A stretch of DNA of 64,000 bases, taken from assembly GCA_024362935.1 (NCBI GenBank), contig JANCRA010000004.1:24729121-24793120 (forward strand), read 5' to 3'. Both the position numbers and the translations under genes were made by a program. This document shows positions 36,319 to 48,500 of the stretch, piece after piece. Every line of letters starts with the position of its first letter. Position 1 is the stretch's first letter. This stretch comes from Setophaga petechia (Eukaryota; Chordata; Aves; Passeriformes; Parulidae). The notes beneath the pieces were generated by a model that was not told the origin of the DNA, ran no database searches, and worked only from the letters and a program-made list of their open reading frames with translations.

Positions 36319-39300
36319 TTTATTCTCAGTTTTGACTGCAATGGGGCTGCTCCATCCTATTGTCTTCTGTAGTAATTTTCAGGTAGATTTCCAAAACAGG
36401 AGAAGCCCCAAACCTATCCCCGCCTTCCTGGAATAGTTATGCCTTCCAAGCTTTCAGATGTGAAATAATAGAGGTAAGCTGTTGTGTTGTAGCAAAAAAG
36501 CAACCAAGGAAAAAATGTTTTTCCTTTGCTACAAGTAAGGAAAAAATGTTCAAAAAGTGGACCTGGCCCTGGCCAAGTTATACCTAGGCCATACAAGCAA
36601 ATACTTGGACACGACAAATCTTCATTTTGGTGTACAATGACTTCCACTGTAGGGATGAGCTTGTAACTCCATATTGGCCATACAAAACATTTTTTGGTGT
36701 TAATCCTATCACCTGATTTTACTGTGGATTAATACCACTTCAGCTTCATCCCCTGAGCAGCAGCACTGCAGAGCTAGAGCTTGAAAACAGTGAGTAACCT
36801 CTGAAGTGGAACACCCACTTGTCTTCCAGCAATTTGCAGCTTCCTGAAATAAGCAAAAGTACTGTCCTGAAGATGTTTTTTTCCAAATTCTCTGCTAAAG
36901 AGATGGCGTATCACATTACATGTTTGCTTATCATCATGATTAATACACTTGAATGCTTCCATATAGCTGCCAAAGGAATAAAAAGCCTGGAATATGCGGA
37001 GGTAAAATGGCACAGAACATTCATCTGGCTTCTTGTAAACAGTCACAAAATCTTTCCCATCTTGAAGATCCTGAACTACATGACAGTAGCTCAAGGACAG
37101 CCTTTGTTATTTCTTCAAAGTACAAGAGAAAGCAAATTACATGTGATTTGTGGAACCAAGAAAATAGCAATAATAGTAATTCCCCTTCTAATTACAATTG
37201 GAACTAGATTAATTGTACAAAATAACATCAGTACACCAGAGAAGATTACTTTAAACGCTTATCTAAAATGGATCAAGTTTAGTTGTAAAGAAAACCAAAC
37301 CAAAGTGCTAATAAAACACCAAGATGCTTAGAGAAAACTAGTAATGCCTCACAAAACTAAAAACTTAAATGAGAGACAACACTATGTACACCACAGTTCC
37401 AAATTAATCTCTTGTTCAGCTACAGGTCTTCTAATTCTAAAGTTCTGTACAGTAGACATACAGGCCTCTTGCCTACTAGAAATCTACCACCCGAGTTAGA
37501 TTGAAGCACTTGAAGTCATTGTGAATAAAACTGTAGTCCTTGATTTTGAACACTGCTCTTATGCATGTTTTCGGAGCCTTTGCCCTCAGAGGTTTACAAG
37601 TGTGCTTTGTACAGAGGTGGCCATATTTATGAAGGACAACATCCAGTTGGCTAGAAGCCCAAAAATGTACAGAAGCATAGCCGAAACAATTAGTTTTAAA
37701 ATAATCCTCTGGCAATATATTAATTACCCTTAAGTGTTTGATTCTTTGGAATTTTTAACTTGGTACTGGTAAAGCTATTCATAGAACTTGATTTTAGTGT
37801 TTCACTGTCTATTTTTTACTGTTAGAATATATGCTTTTTAAAAATCAATATTAAATTCCTGATCAACTTAAATCTCAGCTGCATAATTGTTTACAGATTA
37901 AGTCCTAGGAAAATCGTCAGAAGATGGGTAAATATTTTTATCCAAATTATGGGTAAACACTTTGATGTTCAAACATGTCGTTATTTGCAAAAAATATCCC
38001 AGTAACCAGAGCTCATTCCTCTTCTCTCCCATTTACAAGCATGTTTTCCCTGCTCTGTTGACTGTAGTAGCCCAGACCAGTTAGGTCTTACTTAAATGGT
38101 AAAAATCTGTTAGTGAACTGTTTCTGTGTTTAGGCTTAACAGGCATCCTTTGACTTAACTCTGATCTTCACTTGATGACAACTAATACTCTCTTCGTACA
38201 CAAAAGAGCCAGCCTTATCTTAAGGTACAGGATAAAGTAGTATACTGAAGAATGACACACCACAAAAGGAGTTACAAAGTGAAGGGCTTTAACAGACGCC
38301 AAAGACAAATTTATGTTTTCTTAAATGGAATGCTGATTGGCAAGTTAGTCACAGCTCTCTGGCAGCTGTGCTGTCTTGATAGAGGTTGGTTCATACTCAC
38401 AAACAATGCTCCAAACAAAGGTGTCAGTACCAGCTGCCTAGACATGGCGGTTGGACTGCAGTTAAGGGTGTAAATAGTAAAATAGTTTTTAGTTTATATT
38501 TTAGTTTACATTTAACAAGTTTAGTTTACATTTAACAGAAAAGACTGCAGAACATTAACAAGATGATACATTGTAATTAACATACAACTTCATGACAACT
38601 AAAGCCTCACCTCTGGAAGACTGCCTTGTCTTCTAAAGGCATAGTCTGGTTACCTCTGTCAGAAGTCCAGCAGAGAAGATTAGTCATGTTGAACAGCTGA
38701 GATTGCTGTTGTACAAGGCAAGCATTTGCATTCTCTGTTTTCACAAAAGAAAGTGGCTGCGTGGAATAAAGGGTAGTTGTAGTACACATTTCAGAGGGCT
38801 TCTGTCATGAAAAGTTTGTGAGTTTGAATTATTACACTAAACTTGTACCCAGTAGTGGTAACCAAACCAAACTGTAGTACTGACCTTGTGGAATCAAACA
38901 AAGCTTTCAGAAAAATCTTCCTGGCTAATCTCTTAGCAAGAAGCTTCTGTTGTCAGAATCCTTTTTGGTTTTTTTTTGACTTTGAAGCTAAGAACACATC
39001 TCGACAGTGTACTCTAGGAATTTTATTTAGAGGCCCAGGTACATGTATAATTCTGCATAGTATCGGAGGACTACAGTTGTGCTTTCTCAGCAGAGATCCA
39101 TCCGTGGCAGAGGACTGCTCATCATCTACCACCAATCCACACATACGCTTACTGCAGTATGACAATACAGGGTAGCCAACTTCAAAGTTACTAACTTTAT
39201 TGCTACCTGATTGCATTTTTATAATTGATAGGAAGGAGAAAGTCATTGCAGAGGCCAAAATGCTTTGAAACAAGCCTCCAGAGATAAGACCTCTTTTCCT

Positions 39301-39451
39301 CACTGCAACAGTCCTAAAACTTCACAAGAAAATACTACTTCATTTGGGCCCTTAGTCAAGCCTTTAGAAGATAATCAAAACCTTCTACGATCACTTTGCT
39401 TGGATCATGGCTGCATTTGGGTGAAGGGGTTGTATCATGAACTTCCTTTGT
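36319..39451 (-). other. GOLM1: Probable GOLM1 3' UTR
   Basis: Minus-strand AATAAA signals after the stop codon lie at plus positions 39196-39201, 39022-39027 and 36319-36324. The last would give a UTR of about 3.1 kb; the nearer ones give short forms of 0.25-0.45 kb. Nothing else gene-like was found here. The true end needs RNA evidence. Confidence 0.45.
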
Positions 39452-39516
39452 TCACAACTTCTGTAGTCCTTCACCGTTGTCAGGTAAGTGGCTCTTCATA
39501 TCTACTTGGTTTTGAA
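39452..39516 (-). CDS. GOLM1: GOLM1 last coding exon
   Basis: After a strong pyrimidine tract (ttctttcttttttttcccc) and TTAG the frame gives VQNQVDMKSHLPDNGEGLQ KL and TGA at 39454-39452. It aligns loosely with the human end (NV..Q......L.D..E spacing) but lacks the human KRNHTL terminus. The splice phase fits exactly. Confidence 0.75.
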
Positions 39517-42500
39517 CTAATGGGGAAAAAAAAGAAAGAAAAGGTACAGAAATCTCTTTTAGGAGGTAGAAGTTCTTAATATAGAAAGTTCTATCTAGAA
39601 AACAAGAAATTTTGTAAGGACTGTTAAATACTATGTAGTACGGTAAAGTTACAGATACCACACCCCCCATTAACGAGTAGGTTTAGTGATGCTAAACAGA
39701 AAATAGGTGACACTATAAACATGAGGGAAAGTTCAAAAAACAAACAGAAGTTAGCTAGGTATAGCTTGCCGCAGGATACCATGCAAAACATGATCTTAAC
39801 ATTTTAAGCGTATGATACTTATGTTAAAACTGGGTTTTTTTCTTTTTTACCATTTTCAATCCCAGCAAGTGCTGCTTGTTTGTCAGTTTCTGATTCAGCT
39901 TCATTCACATCTAAGTTGTAATCGACATCCTTGTCCTGGTTCACTTCTTCACCTTCCTGTTTGTCTGGAAGATTAAAATTAAGTCATTTGATGCTATACT
40001 ATCTGCACACAAGAAGAGTCACTGTAAACATCTTCCACAGAATTACATTGCTGCTGAAAGAATTGATGTTCTGAGTAGGTTTTTATATTATTTTTTCTTT
40101 GAAGTGTTAATTTTCAGAGCAACTTTGGCTGTAAATCCTGTCAAAAGAAGTAGATAAAAGACAATCTTTTGGGATTTGCAAAGCATAGCAAAATCAGCTA
40201 GCCCTCTGATGAACATAAAGAAAGATTATTTTATATAATTTTATATAAAGAAAAATTATACCGTTTCAGAATGTACTAAATGACAGCCTAAGGAAGGGCA
40301 AAACCTGAAGTAATTGCTGACAACCCTTTCTTGTTTTAGCTTGTCCAGCAAGTGGAATGCTATAACTAGAGCGTAAAGTGTTATATGATGTGGCAAATTG
40401 TCACAAAAGTACTTTTTTCTCCCAGAAGATTTTCTTCACCCAGTCATTAACTCCTCTCAAGCAACATTTCCTGACTATCAGATTTCTTTAGATTGAGGAC
40501 TCAGATATAAATCAAAACATTCCTGATTGCCAAACTACTATCCTTCTTTTTCAAATAATCAACTAGAAAAAAGGTAACAGCAGAGAGGTATAAGCAAACC
40601 TCACTTAAGATGGATCACAGCCTCTCTTCTATACATTCTTAAGACAAACTTTTGAGTTAGTAAGTGGCTAAGAAAGAGGCCTGAAAATTTTAAGCTTTAT
40701 GTCATTCATGTTCAGACCACCACGTCCAATAGATCATTATAGTTATGGACCTAAAGGTCTAAAAATTTCAGAAGCGGCTCTTGAAAGAGGATGCCCATAG
40801 ACTACTGAAGAAGTCTTTGTACCTTAAGCTCCTTTGGCCACAAGGAACCTGTGCAGTAAGGCTGAACAATAAAGCCTGAAGAACATCCTCCTAGCCTTTT
40901 CTTTGCTCACAGAAATGCAGACCTTTGAAACTGAGTTCTCATGCATGGCAGAGATTTTTCCTTGCACTAATTGTTGGATGATTTTATAAAAATCTAATCT
41001 TTCTGCTATTTACTTCCATGAAAATGAAAACAGTTTAGGTTACTTATAATTACATCTCTTTGGGGTATAGCCTGCTCTGGCCAGCATCTTTATGGACCAG
41101 TTGGAAAAATACTGCTTTAACAACGCAGATGAGATTATTTATCTCTGCCAAGTTAGCAACAATATTAACACTGAAACTTAAAATTCTAAGGATGTGTTTA
41201 CTAGAAAAGCATAAACAGCATTTTTTGTGGGCATTAATTACTGCTCTGACTGCCATAAGGCTGCCTTTTGATTACGTTGGGCTACTGAGACCAAATCCCT
41301 TGAGACAGAGGAATGTCTAGACATTGGTCAGGTTTAGCCACAGCATCAATACTCTGCTGCTTGGTGCTGTTGAGATGTGTAGCTCAGGGTCACTTGACAG
41401 ATGCCAGAAACTGGCACCTTTACAATCCATGTTTTTGAAGACTCACAACAGTCAATGTCAGACACCTGAAGTCTGAGTTACTAATTTTACTCATGGTAGT
41501 TTATTTTGAAATAGGAATAGCTAGTATTCACACACTGATATTGTAAAAAGACTAACTGCAAAACATCCATGTGTAAGTGCTCTACTCATCAGTGCTTTGG
41601 ATGATTAACATCTTATTCTTTTCAGATGCATCATTGTTGCAGTGTGTTGCATAGATCATATTCTTTTAAAGCCCCAATACCAAAAAGTTTTGGGGTGAAT
41701 TTCCCTAAACACTTTGTAGAACCACTGGAGAGATGGTAGGGCTGTTACGGTAATGCAGAGGAACTCAGCCTGGCAGCTTCATTTTGAATAATCAGAAGGC
41801 TCCATCTTTAACTCATGGATTGTAGGTGACTGTAGCTTGGGACTGATTCACATGGTGTGACACCTTCCACATCACACTGACCTTTATGAAAACTTGTACT
41901 AAGTCTGGCCAGCTTCCACCACTGTTGTAGAAATTATGCCCTACTCCACACTTTACTTTCTTTATTTTTCATTTTGTTACTGTTTTTAACAATACATGAC
42001 ATGCTACAAACCAGCCTTTCCAGGGAGCAAGTCATCCTGCTTATCATCGTAACTTAGGAACTGTTCCCTCTCAACTTCCTCGCTGGCAGCCTGCTCTGCA
42101 GCTGGCTCTGGCATGTCTTGCCCAGCTACATGTTTGTCATCCTTAGGTGGATTTGGCTCCTTCTCTGACACAGGCAGCATCTCCTTGTGACCTGCAGCAG
42201 CCTTGAGCGACTCTTGAGGTTTTTCCAACTGACTAGAAAGCTGCTCCTCTTCTGCCTTAGGCTCCTGTTTTCTCATGTCAGTTAGGCTGTCTGTTCTTTC
42301 TGAAAACAACAAAAATGATTCTGAGTTTAAAAAATAATGCCTTCCAGAGTGGCACACATTAAAAACCTTTAATAAAGAATGCTTTATATTTCTCACTAAA
42401 TTATTGGTTTTCCTCTGAAAAAGTATCTTCCAATCACACCAGTACCAGAGATAAGAGAAAGACAACTTATTGTTCCCAGTTCCTAACTGGGAACAGCTAA

Positions 42501-45500
42501 ATAAGAGAATTTTATTTACTTTCAAAAGATTCATGCTTCTATATCCTTAAAATTTTGGTATGTGTGGTTAATAAATTGGGCAAGTGAAACAGAGCAGTTT
42601 AAATAGAAATTGTGGTATATAAGCATTAGGTTTCTGTGTGTTACACCTTATTACCAACAATAAAATTGATTTGGTGTTCAAAACTAGCTCAGGACAATGC
42701 ATTACAGGCAGATTTGCAAGTATCCAAGCCTGTTCTTGTTTAAGTGCAGGAGTGCTATAATTTTTAGTTGACATTAACATATATCTTTTCTCATGTATCT
42801 GCATTTTTAATTTAAAAAACCAATTAGATTTCTCAACTAAGCTATATGTAGACACTGTCTTCAGTTGCTAGCTCTCTAAAATGAGAGTTGCATACTCACA
42901 AGATTGTAATTTAAGATAGCATGTAAAAGAAATTTAAGAATTTACTTTCTATCAACACACTACAACGCAAAACAGACACACAGGGATACATCCATTCAAA
43001 TTAATAGTTTCTGAAGTTTAGTGCCAAAAGGAACCATTAGGCTAACTAACCTAAACCCATGTGTATCATTTCTCTCACTTGCATTTTGCTCAATGACAAC
43101 ACATGGAAGTATGGATGTGTGTTTGTTGTAAGCCCAACTTTCAACTATTCCACAAGGAGGAGGGGTACCAGGTTGAATATGTCAAACTTCAGAAACTTAC
43201 TAAGAAAGCAAATTTTAAGTATGTTTTAAATTTTTCCTTCCAAAATTTGGGTATTTTCTCCATATTAAATGAGGAAGATGACTCCAGAATTGTAAATATT
43301 TCTATTTTCTGTTATGTGCAACATGCCGTATACAACAAAACTGAACCAACAAATCCAAGCAAGTTTTCCTTCAGCTGGAAACCTGATTCATGTTCAGACT
43401 GTTGGTGTCACTTTTTTCACCCTTATCTGGTGTACAAAAACAGTCCTAAATATTCAGTTGAAAAAGAACTGTTCTCAACAACAGCTGTTAGTGAGACAAG
43501 GATTTCCATCTCACCTTTAACCTGCATCAGGTCTGTCTTTCTTACTGTAGGTACTGCTTTAGGAATATCTTCACTGCTTTTCTGCTGTTCCAAGTCAGCC
43601 TGCTTGAACCCTGCTTGCTTCAAGGTTGGCAGTTGAGTATCAACCTGTAAAGTGAATGCAGCAGATAAGCACTGGTCTATATAACTGTACCTGGATTTGA
43701 AAGGGAAGTAGAATTTAGGTAAGAATTTTGCATGGGAAAAAAATCCCAACACACTTGGAAATATTTGGACTGAAATTTTTATTGGTAAGAGATGTACTGT
43801 ACAACTCTGAATATGCAGTAGTGTTTCTATGTAACAGCATAGCACATCAGGAGAATTTTAACATACCTTATTTAACTGCAGCTAATGATGAGATTGCTGC
43901 CCTTGATTATTCTCAGAGTGTTACAGAACAGTAACACCACACATTTATCCACTGTTGTTCTGCTACTGTGTCAGGGTCAGCAGAGCAAATAAACAGATGC
44001 CATTTACTATTAATAATCTACAGGGCAAGAAAACTGAATTAGGTCATCATTAGACTTCAGCCGAGTAAGGCTTGTATAGAACTGGTCTGTAACTATATTA
44101 ACTGCAGGATTAAGAAAAGTGTAAGTTAACCAACTAGAAAATAATAGCTGTTTAACATAATGGAGCTTGCTTAAGAATGTATTAAATTCTGGTGCTAGAC
44201 TGCTGTAAACATCTGACCCACTTAGATATCAAGCCTAAGATGTACACCATCTTGAAGATCTTTCCACTGGGCAATTAAAATTTTATGTATGATTTTTACT
44301 TACACTGGCACTGGCTCCCTCACATGGCCCTGTATGACAGAGTTGGCATTTTTGCCTACCTGAGGCCCCCTTCCAATCTCCTCCCCATCTCTGGATCTAG
44401 TGGCTGGCAGTCCTGCATTTGGTGCTGTCCCTGTCCCTCATCTATAGCATGGGGAACAGGGAGCTCAGGAATGCCATGTCACCACCTCTCGATAAATTAC
44501 TCCCAGACGACATTAATTAAGCATTTGGGGGTGTAGGTTTGTACTATACCTCTTGAGAGACACAGGACTCAACTTATGATTCACCATTAATTCCGGGTGA
44601 AAATGAAAGATGGTCAGTGAACTGAGGGACGTACCCAGCGGCTTTTACACAGGTGAAATTAAGAACACCCATACTCTAGGACAGGAATCTGAAGTTGCCT
44701 GTAGAGAATGGTGATTCTCCAGCTGCAGGAGCTACAGCATGTTTCTGGAGCTGAATGGAGGTAGAAGAGGTTTGAAAAGATGGGATGGCCACACTTCCCC
44801 CAACATAGGCCTATGGTTCATATGGTACCCCTTGTAGCACTCAGGCTCTTCTCTTCATGGCTATTGCTAAAGCAGTCAAGACCCTTCTTGCCCTGATGTA
44901 TGGTGTTATTCTTTCCCCACTGTCATCTCAGAAACACTAAATGAGGCTGTAAAGCCAGGGCCAGTGGGGAAGGAGCAGAGCTGAGCTGTTAGTGGATGAC
45001 TTTATGAGAACAAGCAAAGAGAAGTGAGAGGAAAAAGACAGAAAAAGAAAACAAAAATATAAGCTCAGATATGGGGTTACCTGCCTGGCAGCCCTGCATC
45101 AGGGACTTCAATGGGACAAAGAAGCTACAGTTGATAACTCCAAATAGATGTCTGCTTCCATGGTCACTGGAAACCAGAATGCTCTCCCAGTCATCATCAA
45201 CTCACTGCTTACCATCACTGCTCTCCAGAACCACCCCAAAGGAGGTAGTTGTATCAAGGTGGGGATCAGCTTCTTCCAGGTAACAAGAGACAGGACAATG
45301 GGAAATGGCCCCAGGTTGCACCAGAAGAGGTTTAGATTGGATGTTAGGAAAATTTTCTTTGCTAAAAGTGTGGTCAGGCTTTGGAACAGGTTGTCCAAGC
45401 AGAGGAATTGCCATTCCTGGAAGTTTTCCAAAGGTGTGCCACAAAAATTTGGCACTTGGAGACATAGCTGAGTGGCGAACACAGCATTGCTTGGTTAATG

Positions 45501-48500
45501 GTTGGACTTAGAAGAGTATCTTACATCATGTTATGATTCTATAACTGGTAGAGGACTATGTCAATTCAATTCATGCAAACATTGAACATGAAATATACAT
45601 GGAGCCCATTTTGCTCCATACCTTATACCACTTTGGTGAAAAAAACCCAGAGTGTTATAAATCCATTTGTTCTGTGGGGTTTTTTTGTTGCACTTTTGGT
45701 TTTGTTTTTCATTTAAAAAAAATTAAATTTAAAAAAAGCCAAATATGCAGAGAAAGAACAAGCACATGCACATTCAGAGATACAAACCTTTGTGTCAGGT
45801 ACCATACAAATGAATGGGCAGTCTTATGGTATAGGAAGTCTCACAGTTGACAGAATTGTTTTCTGTTACCAATTGTCATTGATACTGTCAAGAGTGTAGC
45901 TTCCCATTTATCTAAGGAAGGCAGTAAAACAAGGGCAATAAAACACTATGTTGTCAAATGTTCATTCAGTCTCTAGGAATCTAATGCAATTAATTGTAAT
46001 TAAAACCTATTGCAAAGCCACATTAAAATTAAGTTGACCACCTCTTTATTAGGGTCTTCCCTAGGTCAACTTTCTTAAACAAGATATATTTGACAAACTA
46101 ACATATCATGTCCAAATGATGTAAGTTCTATTTACTTACAATGATGTATTTATTATTTACTTTTCATCTACTTATTTGATACTGTTTATAAAAACTATTG
46201 ACAAGAGCTGTAACTTTTATTTTAAGGCACAATTGAATAGCACTTCCTGTTTCTAATGCTTCCTTCATGTTGCAGCTTTCACATAGTGCAGGTTCCCAGA
46301 ATAAAAGGTCACTTCAGTACAACACTTCAGTAGTTCTGTCTCCCCCATTTTGCATAAAGGACTGGACACAGACTGAAACCATTACCTATGGGAATCTCTG
46401 GGCAGATGTTTTAGCTGTTTTCTCACACGCTTTTTCACCTTTTTGTAAAACCAAGATCTATTCCTCATTGCCTTACCCTTTTCACTTCTGAAGCCATCAA
46501 ATTTAGCCTTTTCCTAGCCAAAGAAAAAAGGGTATATTCCACTAAACCTCTACTGCCTTTGTAATGACAATAGGGCACTCAGGTAGAGGGAAAGGCCCCA
46601 CTATAGTCATATGTGAAAAGTCTAACTTCTAAAACCTCTGTTTCTTCAGTAATCCTGAAGAAAGGGCTATTTTGGTACAGAAATAAACTGGTGCTTTCCT
46701 ACCCAAGAGCTTGACTGCCTTTTTCCAGGGCCATCCATATCAAGCTTAATCAATCCTATCCCTGACCAAATCCCACATCAATGAAGCATCAATAGATCAC
46801 ATGCCATGACAACAGAATGAACTGAAATTACCTTTTCTCAGGATTTTCTGCCACCCTCTGCACCTCAGGACAAAAAGTCGGCTAACATACAGCCAACCTA
46901 TTTGCCAAGCCTGCCCTACTGTAGTGAGCCTTCAATAGGTTCAGCAATGAATTTGTGATTCTTTGGCTCAGAATATCTGACATCAAACAGCTAAGATATT
47001 TGATTATCCCTTTATTCCTATAGTAAAATGCTGACATAAAGGACTTTTGTGAAAATTCATAGCTGATGATCTTTGGACTACAATATTCAGGGTTTGCTGC
47101 TTCTCTGAAGTGATTCAGAGCTTATCCTCATCCTTAACACACAAAGCAACTAACTGCTTCAACAAAGTGAAAAGGTATTATTAACTAAAGTTCAGTTGTG
47201 TAAATATTCCTCAATGGAACCCACACCACTTCTGCTATCGCCTCTCAAATTCTGCCCATCTCAGAGATACAGTGATTTGGAATCTCCTGCAAAACGTCTC
47301 CTTGTTCTGAATTTGAAATCAGCCCATTTCCCACAGATCAGAAACATTCAACAAATGCTGAAGTAGTGAAAAATTAAATAAGATGGAGAAATGCTAATAG
47401 GAGATAGCAGAAAGGTGAAGAAACAGTTAAGAATTTTTTAAAAAGTATTTTCAAGAAATTATCCAAACCATACCTGGCTATCTTCTGTGATATCTTTGTT
47501 TTCTTTGATTTGTGGTACATCACTATTCTTTTTTCTGAGCCCATCTATCCTTTCTTCACATTGTTCTTTTAATTCTTTCATCTGGTTGATGCACTGTGAG
47601 CTGAAAAAAACACGAACAAGACGATTAAGTTTCATCAGGACTCTTCTATAGGGTAATTTTGTAAAATTATCTAATTTTCTTTTTCTTTATATATTTATGT
47701 TTTTCTTTATGTTTTATTATTGCCTTAATTCTACTACCTGGTTTTACATTTGAAAAGTCACTAGGAAAAAATGAAGCATTGACCTACATCCTAAGGACTA
47801 ATTCATTGTGCAGGCAAGTTCTATTGGAAGAAATTAATTTAAACTATTTTGTCTGACCAGCTCAACAAGCTACATGATTTTTCCATTATGTGTTTGCTAA
47901 CCGGTCAAGTCCAGGTAAGTTAAAATCAATTTTGATCCTTAAAGCATTTCTAGTATGATTACAGAAATTCATTTTTTATTTTAGCCAAAGACAAAACAGA
48001 AAAGTATCAGTTGAAATAGAAAACAGATGTAATCTAGTATTAGCAAACTGAACACACCTCCTCATTATTTCAGCAAAGTGCAGTGCTGCAAGTTGTAACA
48101 AAACATATGTTACAGACATGGAGTTCCCTAGTAGCTTCTGTAAGTTCCAGAAGGAATATATGCTAAAGATGCAAGCACTGTGTATCTTTTACAAACTTTT
48201 AATAGTTACAAAGCACCATCAGGATCTCAACCTTTGTGACAGCAGTCTTCTATCTGCATCCATGCAGCCTGCCTTTCCCTCACAGCTCCCTAACTCCTAG
48301 CTAAGGTCTGCTGTTTGCAGCAGTGTTTTTCCGAAAGCTGCCAGGGCAGTGTTCTCCCCTTCTGTGGATGCGCTGGGGATTCTGTGCAAAGCCCATGAGT
48401 TTTGTCAACCTGTTTCTCAAAGCAAGTGGCTGCAGTCAGGGCAAGAGGCTGCAATCAGGGCAAGATCATCCTTCTCTCCCACTCTTTTCATTAGCCATTT

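Noticed and set aside
39479..39489. CAGGTAAGTGG, a perfect plus-strand splice donor
   Set aside because: It lies within the GOLM1 last exon in antisense, and no plus-strand gene is supported here.
43103..43636. 177-codon plus-strand open frame
   Set aside because: It is the antisense shadow of a GOLM1 exon (43515-43644) plus intron.
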